Origin: JAAUTS01 sp038250235
Lineage (GTDB): Bacteria; Verrucomicrobiota; Verrucomicrobiia; Methylacidiphilales; JAAUTS01
Length of the DNA stretch: 64,000 nucleotides
NCBI GenBank assembly: GCA_038250235.1
Contig: JBBSCO010000005.1
Location: 1 to 64,000, forward strand
Direction of reading: 5' to 3'
This document shows, piece by piece, positions 26,095 to 33,407 of this stretch. Numbering within the stretch: the first letter of the stretch is position 1; each line of letters starts with the position of its first letter. The position numbers were made by a program, and so were the translations under genes. The notes below the pieces were generated by a model. The model was not told where the DNA came from and did no database searches. It was given only the letters and a program-made list of their open reading frames with translations.

Positions 26095-27358
26095 AGACTG
26101 CGTGACTGCCCAGTTCCTCTTCGATACGGAGAAGACGATTGTATTTGGCCAGACGATCCGAGCGGGAGAAAGAGCCCGTCTTGATCTGGCCGGCATTCGT
26201 CGCCACCGCAATGTCAGAAATGGTGCTGTCTTCAGTCTCGCCACTGCGGTGGCTGATGATCGCAGTGTAGTTGGCCTTTTGGGCCATCTGTATCGCATCC
26301 AGGGTTTCGGTCAGGGAACCGATCTGGTTCACTTTTACCAGGATGGAGTTGGCGGTCTTGGTATCAATACCCTTCTTGAGGAAGGATACATTCGTAACAA
26401 AGAGATCATCGCCAACCAACTGGGTGTTGTGCCCCATGGCGTCGGTGAGTTTCTTCCATCCAGTCCAGTCTTCCTCGGCCGTGCCGTCTTCGATGGAGAT
26501 GATGGGAAACTTTTTCTGGAGGTCTTTGTAGAAGCTGATGAGTTCATCAATGGAGAGCTTCTTGCCGGAGGATTTCTTGAAGACGTATTTGCCGGTTTTG
26601 TGGTCGTAGAATTCACTGCTTGCCACATCCAGGGCGATGAAGATGTCCTTGCCCAGTTTAAAGCCGGCCTTCTTCACGGCAGCGGCGATGACTTCGAGCA
26701 CTTCCTCGGTGGAGGCGAGGTTGGGAGCGAAGCCGCCTTCATCCCCTACGGCGGTGACGAGGTGGCGATCATGCAGGATGCTCTTGAGGGCGTGGAAGGT
26801 TTCCGCACCATAGCGCAAAGCTTCACGGAAGGTCGGGGCACCCTTGGGCACGATCATGAATTCCTGAAAATCGATGGGGGCGTCGGAGTGGGCGCCGCCG
26901 TTGATGATGTTGCACATTGGAACAGGGAGAACCTTGGCGTTGGGTCCACCGAGATATTTGTAGAGGGGAAGCTTCAGAGCAGTGGCAGCGGCGCGGGCAT
27001 TGGCCAGGGAAACGCCGAGGATGGCGTTGGCTCCAAGATTTTTCTTGGTGCTGCTGCCGTCCAGTTTGAGCATGATGCTGTCCACACTGAGCTGATCCAC
27101 GGCATCGACGCCAAGAAGTTCGGGAGCGATTTTGTCGTGAACATTTTTAACGGCCTTAAGAACACCTTTGCCTAGGTAGCGGCTCTTGTCGCCATCACGG
27201 AGTTCGACCGCTTCGTTGACGCCGGTGCTGGCTCCGGAAGGAACCATGGCCAGACCGACGGAACCGTCGGCGAGATGAACTTCGGCTTCGAGAGTAGGGT
27301 TGCCGCGGGAATCGAGTACTTCGCGGGCTTTGATGGCGGTGATGATCGTGGAACTCAT
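26078..27358 (-). CDS. eno: Enolase
   Basis: Enolase interconverts 2-phosphoglycerate and phosphoenolpyruvate in glycolysis and is also part of RNA degradosomes in some bacteria. All signatures are present: REVLDSRGNPTLEAEV, VPSGASTG, SIEDGTAEEDW, GDDLFVTN, VNQIGSLTETL, and ISHRSGETEDSTISDIAV. Length (426 aa) is typical. It has an upstream gap of about 265 bases that should hold its promoter, and is followed by the ftsB-like gene. Confidence 0.99.
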   Translation of the reverse strand: MSSTIITAIKAREVLDSRGNPTLEAEVHLADGSVGLAMVPSGASTGVNEAVELRDGDKSRYLGKGVLKAVKNVHDKIAPELLGVDAVDQLSVDSIMLKLDGSSTKKNLGANAILGVSLANARAAATALKLPLYKYLGGPNAKVLPVPMCNIINGGAHSDAPIDFQEFMIVPKGAPTFREALRYGAETFHALKSILHDRHLVTAVGDEGGFAPNLASTEEVLEVIAAAVKKAGFKLGKDIFIALDVASSEFYDHKTGKYVFKKSSGKKLSIDELISFYKDLQKKFPIISIEDGTAEEDWTGWKKLTDAMGHNTQLVGDDLFVTNVSFLKKGIDTKTANSILVKVNQIGSLTETLDAIQMAQKANYTAIISHRSGETEDSTISDIAVATNAGQIKTGSFSRSDRLAKYNRLLRIEEELGSHAVYGGTI

Positions 27359-27565
27359 GTCTTCTTTTCTTGGTAGGTTGGGTTGAGGTTAAGGTTCTAA
27401 AAGAATTTGTACAGCTGAAAGATCAATAACAAGCCAATTCTTACGGACTACGTCCCTCAGAAGATTTAAACGCCTCCCTTCGGGATCAGCTTATAACTTA
27501 TCGTTCAATTCAAGCCTATATAAAACAGGAGACCCCTGTCCGTTTTTTATCTAGGGCATTGCGAT

Positions 27566-27592
27566 AAAACGTCATTCCAGAACAACGTTTTA
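27566..27592. promoter_or_regulatory. Inverted repeat between the GreA-like gene and eno
   Basis: AAAACGT and ACGTTTT stand about 12 bases apart in the 265-base gap upstream of eno. The repeat might be an operator for eno or a weak terminator of the gene before. No T-run follows it on the minus strand. I cannot pick between the two. Confidence 0.3.
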
Positions 27593-27611
27593 CGGAAACG
27601 GCCTGCAACTT

Positions 27612-27637
27612 CTACAATCCCGGGTCAGGGATTGTAG
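27612..27637 (-). terminator. Hairpin spanning the stop codon of the GreA-like gene
   Basis: A perfect 10-base inverted repeat, CTACAATCCC and GGGATTGTAG, with a 6-base loop (TGACCC on the minus strand) that contains the TGA stop codon. There is no U-run afterward, so if it ends transcription it is not a standard intrinsic terminator; it may protect the mRNA 3' end. Confidence 0.4.
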
Positions 27638-29463
27638 GCCGTGATCTCGTCGATGCGAACCGTGCGGACGGCCGCGTTTTCCAATGGAAGTTCCACCGTG
27701 TCCCCTACTTTCTTCTGCTGAAGGGCCTGGCCGACAGCGGTCAAATAGGCCACGATCTTCTTCTCTGGAACACTGTCCCAGGCACCGAGGACGGTGTAGG
27801 TAATCGACTCTTTGCTGCTGGTATCCGTCACTTTGACGATGGTTCCGATGTTGACCACAGAAGTATCGACAGCCTTGAAATCGGTTCCTTGGGCCCGGAG
27901 GAGCATGCTTTCTATCTCAGCACGTCGGCGCATAAGGACGGCCTGCATTTCCTTGGCCATCTTGAATTCGCTGTTTTCGCGCAAATCCCCATAGGAACGG
28001 GCCACGGCAATGTCCTTGGTGTTCTGGGGGATCTTGTTCTGGACGATATCCTGAAGTTCTTCTTTGCGCTTTTCGAGACTTTCCCAGGAAACAACAATTG
28101 ATCCCTGATCCTTGTCTTTGTCCTTGGAAGATCCGCCAATGATCATTTCCTGCACGAAAGGGTACAGTTTGACCAAGGCAGCCAGAACAGAACGCTTGTC
28201 GAGTTCGTCAAAGATCGGGCTGAGCATGATGGCACGGGTCACGTCACGAACCTCGTCGTTACCGGCACTCTTCATCATTTCCGCGATCAAATCTTTGCGG
28301 GTGACAAACAGATCCTGGAGACGCCCGGAACGTTTGCTGCCTTCCAACTGATCCAGTTCAAGAACGGACAGGATTGCGTAAAGCAGCTGTACACCGTAGA
28401 GCTTGCGGATATCCGCATCCTTGGACTTACAGATCCAGATGAGGAATTCGAAATGCAGGTTGCGCTCGCGGATGAGGCGCTCGATGGCAGCGATGGCTTC
28501 GCCCTTGCGCCCGTCTTTTTCGAAGGATTCGATGATGACTTCAGCCACGCGGCCATTGGCCATGGGAAGGATCTGCATGGTGAAAGTGTGCCAGTTGACG
28601 CCGTAAGTGGCGGCCGCGCGCTGGACTGCCTTGCCCTGCTTGGATGCGGTCAGGTTGTTGATCAGGTTGACCAGTTGCTTCGGCTCACGGGGAAGAAGCT
28701 TGGTTGTTGCGTTTGCGGGGATCTTGCCTTCCAGCTTAGCAGCCTCGATCAGTTCGTCACGGACCACGGCCAGTTCAACGGCGAAAACAAGCTGGGAACT
28801 GGGCACTTTGGCCAGGGTTTCATCGATGTCGGCAACGAGTTTTTCCACCAAGGCGGGGTCACCAAGGTCTTTCGAATGTTTGAGAGTTTCTTCAAGGGCC
28901 GCCAGTTTGGCTTTGGGACCGATCACCTTACTGACGGATTCGAGTGCCTGGGCGCCGAGGTCGGGAGGGGCTTCGTGGAGGAGGATAGTTTCCGAGCGTT
29001 TGGCCGGAAGAGTAAAATGACCGTCTTTTTTCATGGCACGCTTGGCAGCGTCCCACCATTTTTTCCAGTCGGCCTTGGAAACGACGGAAGGAGAGAGAAT
29101 GGCTTCGATACGATCGGGGGAAGCGGCGGGCTGCATGCTTTTCACTGCGGAGCGCATGGTGGCCAGGGGATCCGAGGCTGCTTCGGCTTTGACGGCAGCA
29201 ATATCGGTCATTTTGCGGCTCTCAATATGATCGTCTGCCAGGATAACCAGGGAGGTGGCTCCATATGCAAAATCCATGGGGTGGGAAGGTTTGCCGGGAA
29301 AGTCAATCAGCAAGCGGCTGGAGACTGCGTCGCGTTGGACAATACGGCCTGTTCCCCAGCTGCGATGAAAGCAGCACTTTCCGGGGAGGAGTTCATCAAG
29401 TTTTTGCGCCAAGTGAAGAGGCAACCGATCACTGTCTACGAGCTGTTGTAAATCGCTATCCAT
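27625..29463 (-). CDS. greA: Extended GreA-type transcription elongation factor
   Basis: The last 159 of 612 residues (about 454-612) are a complete GreA: a coiled coil with the acidic tip GDLRENSEFKMAKE, whose Asp and Glu coordinate the Mg2+ used for transcript cleavage in stalled RNA polymerase, then the FKBP-like domain (GTIVKVTD, TVLGAWD, VGQALQQKKVGDTVEL). The first 450 residues are not found in the 158-residue proteobacterial GreA. They start with a beta-rich module (FHRSWGTGRIVQRDA) somewhat like the CarD/TRCF polymerase-binding fold, followed by long helical stretches. Chlamydial GreA is similarly enlarged, so this is probably a PVC-type form. Confidence 0.85.
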   Translation of the reverse strand: MDSDLQQLVDSDRLPLHLAQKLDELLPGKCCFHRSWGTGRIVQRDAVSSRLLIDFPGKPSHPMDFAYGATSLVILADDHIESRKMTDIAAVKAEAASDPLATMRSAVKSMQPAASPDRIEAILSPSVVSKADWKKWWDAAKRAMKKDGHFTLPAKRSETILLHEAPPDLGAQALESVSKVIGPKAKLAALEETLKHSKDLGDPALVEKLVADIDETLAKVPSSQLVFAVELAVVRDELIEAAKLEGKIPANATTKLLPREPKQLVNLINNLTASKQGKAVQRAAATYGVNWHTFTMQILPMANGRVAEVIIESFEKDGRKGEAIAAIERLIRERNLHFEFLIWICKSKDADIRKLYGVQLLYAILSVLELDQLEGSKRSGRLQDLFVTRKDLIAEMMKSAGNDEVRDVTRAIMLSPIFDELDKRSVLAALVKLYPFVQEMIIGGSSKDKDKDQGSIVVSWESLEKRKEELQDIVQNKIPQNTKDIAVARSYGDLRENSEFKMAKEMQAVLMRRRAEIESMLLRAQGTDFKAVDTSVVNIGTIVKVTDTSSKESITYTVLGAWDSVPEKKIVAYLTAVGQALQQKKVGDTVELPLENAAVRTVRIDEITAYNP

Positions 29464-29606
29464 CGTTTTCTATAGTTACAGATGAATAAACCACAATGCA
29501 ACGGGAAAGCGATTTTTCTTTAAATCAGTTCCACTAATGATTTTTCCCCTTCCTGAATCCGGGGTATATTCGCCTTGAGATACCGGAGGACCTGACCAGC
29601 TCCGGC

Positions 29607-30200
29607 TCAGCGGGAAGTTGCGGCGGGTGCAGGGGAAAACTCCTTTTTCAAGGCGGCATTTTCCTTATCCATGGCTGTTTTCAAACGGGCCTGCACTTCC
29701 TCGCGAATCCCGGACTCCACTTTACTGCGCTGTTCCCAGTAACGCTTCACATACAGGGGTTTCTGCTCCTCGCTCAGGCTTACTCCAGATTCTTCCGCAT
29801 TTTTTAAAGCCGTCCTGAAGATACGGTTGCGCCAACTATCCATTTCTTTTTTCATCTGCGCTTTTCGCTCTTCAGTCATCTCCGCCTGACCCGGCCAGTT
29901 TTTCATCTTTTCCTCAAGTTGATCGGGAGCTGTCGTGGCCAGAAGAAGCATTTTTTGGAAACGAGGATCGCCGGCAATGAGGAAAGGTTCCGGACGCATG
30001 CGGCCTTCCCGGCCTTCTTTGTCACGTCCATCTTTATCACGAAACTCGCGGAAGCCTTTTTTCTCTTTATCAGGATTGCTTTCCCTGAACCCCTCTCTCT
30101 CCGGAAGTGTCTTCTCTTTCATGGGTTGCGCCGGGCTGGAAATCATCAGCCAGGAGAAAACAAGCAAGCCCCCTGAAACTTTCAAGAATGTGGGTTTCAT
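29607..30200 (-). CDS. Exported helical, charge-rich protein (Spy/CpxP-like?)
   Basis: The 197-residue product has a signal peptide (MKPTFLKVSGGLLVFSWLM, ending near SSPAQP), then a very charged linker rich in Lys, Glu, Arg and Asp (REFRDKDGRDKEGREGR) and a helical part with EMTEERKAQMKKEMDSW and SLSEEQKPLYVKRYWEQR. The layout recalls periplasmic Spy/CpxP or heavy-metal-resistance proteins, which bind misfolded proteins or metal, but I see no LTxxQ pair to prove it. The ATG overlaps the stop of the previous gene as TAATG. It is the last gene of a sigma/anti-sigma operon, so its level is probably set by that sigma factor. Confidence 0.7.
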   Translation of the reverse strand: MKPTFLKVSGGLLVFSWLMISSPAQPMKEKTLPEREGFRESNPDKEKKGFREFRDKDGRDKEGREGRMRPEPFLIAGDPRFQKMLLLATTAPDQLEEKMKNWPGQAEMTEERKAQMKKEMDSWRNRIFRTALKNAEESGVSLSEEQKPLYVKRYWEQRSKVESGIREEVQARLKTAMDKENAALKKEFSPAPAATSR

Positions 30201-30559
30201 TACAGCTCCTGATTCCATTCGCTGGCCTGTTGAACATAGGAATCGAAGGCATCCAAAGCGGCAAAAAACTGTTCGTCCTGAACCTCGGAGGCAACGGTCA
30301 CCCCAGTCTCTTCCGATCGGTTTTGCCCTGAAGGAAAACCGCTGATCCCAAGCAGCACCAGCACGGCAGTGACTCCGGCCAGCCCGGCGTAACGCAACAC
30401 CTTCGCGTCAAAAAAGCTGAAGAAGGAGGAACCCTTCTCCCGCTCGCGGCGTAAACGGGACACGGTTCTGGCCTCAAACCAATCGGGGGCCTTGGGTGTT
30501 TCTGCCAGCTTAAGCAGGGAGTCCAAGGCATCTTCCTGTTTGTTCAGATTTTCTTTCAT
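30200..30559 (-). CDS. Putative anti-sigma factor, single-pass membrane protein
   Basis: 119 residues. A cytoplasmic N-terminal half with LDSLLKLAETPKAPDWFEAR and VSRLRREREK, one transmembrane helix (YAGLAGVTAVLVLLGISGF), and a short acidic periplasmic tail. Position between an ECF sigma gene and an exported protein is that of an anti-sigma factor, and the APDWFEARTVSRLRRE segment resembles sigma-binding helices of such proteins. No zinc HxxxCxxC motif is present. The gene lies 30 bases after the sigma gene stop. Confidence 0.7.
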   Translation of the reverse strand: MKENLNKQEDALDSLLKLAETPKAPDWFEARTVSRLRREREKGSSFFSFFDAKVLRYAGLAGVTAVLVLLGISGFPSGQNRSEETGVTVASEVQDEQFFAALDAFDSYVQQASEWNQEL

Positions 30560-30589
30560 AGTGACATATATTTAACTCCAAACCGCCGT

Positions 30590-31171
30590 TCAAGTTGCGC
30601 TTAAATATTCCTTTAGTTGGGTGCGAAGCGTTTCCCGTGCCCGGAAAAGCAGGGATTTAACCGAAGAAACACTGAGACCCATGATGTGGGCAATTTGCTC
30701 ATAGTCCAACTGCTCCTGCTGTCTGAGGGTCAATGCCGCTCTCTGCGCTGCAGGCAGTTGTTGAATCGCCGATTCCACCTTGGCTGCCAGCTCCGACTGC
30801 AAAAGATTGGCGGAGGGAGTAGCCATACCGGGATCGGTATGGTGCGATTCCCCTTCCCCGTCCGGACCTTGGAATTCCAACGGTTCGGATTGGGTGCGCT
30901 TGGATTTTTTGAGCTGGGTAAATACACAGTTCCGGCAAATGGTGAGAAGCCAGGTGGTGAACTGAGCATCCGGCCGATAGCGCGGCGCAGCCTTCCAGAC
31001 TTTGATGAAAACCTGCTGGGATATGTCCTCAGTCTCGGACGTGTAAGGCCCGAGCATACGGTAAATGGTTCCGTAAACGAGATCCTTATGGCGACTTAGC
31101 AGAAGGGTAAATGCAGCTTCATCCTCCCGTCCGATCAGCTCCATCAACTGCTCATCGCTGCCGTTTTCCAT
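30590..31171 (-). CDS. ECF-type RNA polymerase sigma factor
   Basis: About 193 residues with region 2 (ISQQVFIKVWKAAPRYRPDA, FTTWLLTICRNCVFTQLKK) and region 4 (LPAAQRAALTLRQQEQLDYE, IMGLSVSSVKSLLFRARETL), the standard two-domain ECF sigma. The linker is acidic. I prefer the ATG at 31171; the open frame begins with a GTG three codons earlier. It opens the three-gene operon with a membrane anti-sigma candidate and an exported protein, so it probably answers an envelope signal. Its own promoter was not identified. Confidence 0.93.
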   Translation of the reverse strand: MENGSDEQLMELIGREDEAAFTLLLSRHKDLVYGTIYRMLGPYTSETEDISQQVFIKVWKAAPRYRPDAQFTTWLLTICRNCVFTQLKKSKRTQSEPLEFQGPDGEGESHHTDPGMATPSANLLQSELAAKVESAIQQLPAAQRAALTLRQQEQLDYEQIAHIMGLSVSSVKSLLFRARETLRTQLKEYLSAT

Positions 31172-31291
31172 CGTCTGCACTCTAGCCCGTTTTTTTGCGA
31201 AACGTCAAATGCGGTCGCAGACCTGGCCGACTACGGCATCTCTAACTTCCATGAAGCTACTCTCCAATAATCACCCCATCAATCCAAAGTC

Positions 31292-31339
31292 CCACTTTCT
31301 GCGACAATCACGACGACGATCGTCAATGGGATTGTCGCA
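31292..31339. repeat. 40-base palindromic repeat, copy A
   Basis: TGCGACAAT at 31300-31308 and ATTGTCGCA at 31331-31339 form 9-base arms around an inner perfect palindrome, GACGATCGTC. The same arrangement, 33 of 40 bases identical, lies inside ctaA at 57421-57460. The identity also extends 8 bases leftward (CCACTTT). This is the intergenic copy, upstream of the vapB operators. Confidence 0.75.
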
Positions 31340-31343
31340 TAGT

Positions 31344-31406
31344 TGCCATACCGGGTATGGCAGTGGGACTGACAAGAAGGCCTCAATGCCATATCCAGTA
31401 TGGCAT
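31344..31406 (+). promoter_or_regulatory. Paired operators upstream of vapB
   Basis: Two copies of TGCCATA-N5-TATGGCA: at 31344-31362 (spacer CCGGG with an extra C/G pair beyond the core) and at 31386-31406 (spacer TCCAG). The 7-base arms are identical in both and the centres are 43 bases apart, about four helical turns. The second reaches the ATG at 31405. In VapBC systems the antitoxin-toxin complex binds such inverted repeats to repress its own promoter, so these are very probably the autoregulatory sites. Confidence 0.8.
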
Positions 31407-31659
31407 GAAGATGACCATGCATATCGATGAAGAACTTCTGGATCGGGTTATTAAGTCTTATGGCTTCGAGAGCAAAACCGATGCGGTGAAAGGGGCCTTA
31501 CGGGAGATGGATCGTCGCTTCCGCTGGAAGGAATTTATTAAACAAGGCCTCAAGTTCGAACCCGGCGAATTAGCGGCGTCCCTTGATCCCGACTACGACG
31601 TGATGGAGATGAGATTGGCGGAAAAACCCATTCGTTATGGTAAAAAGCATCCTCGTTGA
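31405..31659 (+). CDS. vapB: VapB-type antitoxin
   Basis: About 84 residues with the ribbon-helix-helix start of VapB/DUF2191 antitoxins: MHIDEELLDRVIKSYGFESK, TDAVKGALREMDRRFRWKEF. The N-terminal part should bind DNA as a dimer and the C-terminal tail should wrap the VapC toxin. Starts at 31405 or 31411 are equally possible; the longer frame from 31357 would run through the operators. The stop is 23 bases inside vapC. The gene looks intact although its partner does not. Confidence 0.85.
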   Translation: MKMTMHIDEELLDRVIKSYGFESKTDAVKGALREMDRRFRWKEFIKQGLKFEPGELAASLDPDYDVMEMRLAEKPIRYGKKHPR

Positions 31660-32028
31660 CAGCAATATTTACATCCGGATGCTGCAGAACGGTCTGGATC
31701 CGGTCATTAACCTCGGCTCGTGGGCAAAGGAAAATGATCTCGTTACCTATGGAATTCTCCGCATGAAAGTTCTGCGCGGTAATAAAAACCAGGACGTCGG
31801 GCTTGGAGTGGAAAAAATGTTTGATTTGATGATCCACATTCCCACCCGCAACCTTCTATGGGAAAACGCCTCAAGTTGGCCTGGCAACTGGATCGCAAAG
31901 GTCTTGTCATCCCGGCCCAGGATATACTCATCGCCTGCTGCGCCCGCCAGGTCGGTGCCGCCGTCATGACCAGTAATCGCCACTTCCGCTCCATCCCAGA
32001 GTTGGAAGTGATTGATGATCCGCTCTAA
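31637..32028 (+). pseudogene. vapC: Frameshifted VapC toxin (PIN-domain RNase)
   Basis: The first frame reads MVKSILVDSNIYIRMLQNGL and on to HIPTRNLLWENA near 31873. The rest of a PIN domain continues in the -1 frame: RLKLAWQLDRKGLVIPAQDI, LIACCARQVGAAVMTSNRHF, then IPELEVIDDPL and TAA at 32026-32028. So the gene is split by a one-base shift around 31858-31880. In addition, two of the acidic residues that hold Mg2+ appear lost: ILRMKVLRG has Lys where relatives have Glu, and TSNRHF has Asn where they have Asp. The toxin is almost certainly dead. Confidence 0.8.
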
Positions 32029-32267
32029 AGCTCAACCGTGACCTCGCAGTAAATGGCCCGCGAACCACGAGAAAAGACGCTGAAATGCGGGGCCTCGAGT
32101 TAAAAAATTCATTGGCAGTCTAAATCACATTTGAGTGAGCCTGCCCACAAGCACTCCTCAAAGGGATTCTCTCTTTGTTCCGCGTTATTTCGCGTGTTTC
32201 GCGTTAAGAACTATGAATGGTCCCGGTTTAGGCCTTTCACCCAAGTATTACATTAATTAGCTTTCCC

Positions 32268-32291
32268 TTATATAACTTTAAGCTTATATAA
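32268..32291 (+). promoter_or_regulatory. Probable ArsR operator
   Basis: Two copies of the self-complementary octamer TTATATAA at 32268-32275 and 32284-32291, 16 bases apart, end 5 bases before the arsR ATG. ArsR/SmtB repressors bind AT-rich inverted repeats at such a place and leave when arsenite binds. AT-rich DNA here could also be a -10 region. Confidence 0.55.
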
Positions 32292-32296
32292 ATTCC

Positions 32297-32677
32297 ATGG
32301 AATTGATTCAAATTTACAAATGTCTCTGCGACGAGACCCGCCTCCGCATTCTGAATTTGTTGAGCCGCTCACCGCTCTGCGTCTGCCATCTCCAGTCCAT
32401 CCTGGGGAAATCCCAGGTCGTGATGTCCCAGCATCTGGGTTACCTGCGCAAGAACGGGTTGGTCGAAACCCGCCGTCACCAAACCTGGATCATTTACAGC
32501 CTTCCGGCCAAACCCTCCGCCGAACTTCAATCCAACTTAAAATGCCTTCAGGACTGTCTCCACTCCATGCCTTCTTTCAAAAAAGATCTGTCCAAGCTGA
32601 AGAAGATCAAACTGCCCGACTGCGAACTTTCCTCTGCACGCCCCAAAACCACATCAACCCGTAAGACTTGCTGTTAA
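32297..32677 (+). CDS. arsR: Arsenical-responsive repressor ArsR
   Basis: 126 residues with the ArsR winged helix: DETRLRILNLLSRSPLCVCH, then GKSQVVMSQHLGYLRKNGLV as recognition helix and ETRRHQTWIIYSLP as wing. Cys28 and Cys30 (LCVC) match the arsenite site of the classic ArsR (ELCVCDLC), and there is another CLC at 9-11 and a CC at the end that might also bind thiophilic metalloid. It heads the plus-strand arsenic operon and probably represses it through the TTATATAA pair just upstream. Confidence 0.93.
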   Translation: MELIQIYKCLCDETRLRILNLLSRSPLCVCHLQSILGKSQVVMSQHLGYLRKNGLVETRRHQTWIIYSLPAKPSAELQSNLKCLQDCLHSMPSFKKDLSKLKKIKLPDCELSSARPKTTSTRKTCC

Positions 32678-32701
32678 GCCTATCCACAAACCCAAAATGT
32701 T

Positions 32702-33226
32702 ATGACCACGACCAAACCTTATAAAATCCTGTTTCTTTGCACCGGCAACACCGCCCGCAGCATCCTTGGCGAATTCCTCATCAAGCGCATTGGCCAAGGC
32801 AAATTCGAATCCTACAGCGCCGGGGCCGATCCCAAAGGCCGGATCAATCCCTACGCGCTACGCGTCCTGAAAGAAGTCTATAAAATTGACGCCAGCGAGG
32901 CCCGCAGCAAGTCATGGGATGAATTCACCGCGAAGGGAATCGAATTCGATTTTGTCATCACCGTCTGCGACAACGCCAAAGAAAGCTGCCCGGTCTGGCC
33001 CGGCCAACCCATCATCGCGCACTGGGGTTCCCCGGATCCGGCTGATTTCGAGGGAAGCGAAGAAGAAACCTTTGTCCTCTTCCGTAACGTCGCCATGCAG
33101 ATCCAACGAAGGCTCGATCTTTTCACCTCCCTTCCCTTGGAAAAACTGGATCGACTGCGCCTGTCTGAGCTGACCAAGGACATCGGTAACAAAGAAAACA
33201 TGAGCCGAGAAACCACTCTTAATTGA
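32702..33226 (+). CDS. arsC: Thioredoxin-type arsenate reductase
   Basis: This 174-residue protein belongs to the low-molecular-weight phosphatase branch of arsenate reductases. The active loop CTGNTARS begins at Cys13, and the two further cysteines of the relay lie in TVCDNAKESCPVWPG (about Cys89 and Cys96). YSAGADPKGRINPYALRVL fits too. It reduces arsenate to arsenite, ready for export by Acr3. It lies 24 bases after arsR. Confidence 0.93.
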   Translation: MTTTKPYKILFLCTGNTARSILGEFLIKRIGQGKFESYSAGADPKGRINPYALRVLKEVYKIDASEARSKSWDEFTAKGIEFDFVITVCDNAKESCPVWPGQPIIAHWGSPDPADFEGSEEETFVLFRNVAMQIQRRLDLFTSLPLEKLDRLRLSELTKDIGNKENMSRETTLN

Positions 33227-33250
33227 AGAAAATCCTAACAAATCATTACA

Positions 33251-33340
33251 ATGTGCATTGCCGTCAATGGCTTCGGAAGCATCGGTCGGCTCACTCTTCG
33301 GGCCGACTGGTCTTTCCCGGAATTGGAATTGGGTCTCTGA
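33251..33340 (+). pseudogene. N-terminal stump of a GAPDH gene
   Basis: A 29-codon frame reads MCIAVNGFGSIGRLTLRADW then SFPELELGL and stops. MxIAxNGFGxIGR followed by a LxLRAxW helix and PELEL is the opening of glyceraldehyde 3-phosphate dehydrogenase (Rossmann GxGxxG). The remaining roughly 300 residues are missing: the 67 bases up to acr3 do not continue it. In many arsenic operons a GAPDH gene works with ArsJ to make and export 1-arseno-3-phosphoglycerate. No arsJ is in the window. The ATG is well placed after arsC, so a 29-residue peptide might still be made. Confidence 0.65.
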
Positions 33341-33407
33341 ACTTCATCCGTGTTCGTGCCCGCCACGGTTTTTTTCCTCTTCTTGCCGAAAAGTACTTTT
33401 CTAAACC

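Noticed and set aside
26024..27175. 383-codon open frame opposite eno
   Set aside because: It lies wholly antisense to enolase, whose frame is certain; the open stretch results from codon bias and shows no domain.
28453..29451. 332-codon open frame opposite the GreA-like gene
   Set aside because: Antisense to a firmly identified coding region, low-complexity Gly/Phe-rich translation, no ribosome site.
31858..31880. Programmed -1 frameshift in vapC at GGGAAAAC
   Set aside because: The heptamer is not in the right phase for a standard X-XXY-YYZ slip, and active-site residues are also lost, so decay is the simpler reading.
32180..32205. CGCGTGTTTCGCG, mirrored near 36600
   Set aside because: Shared short string in two gaps, too short and simple to call a repeat family from two partial copies.
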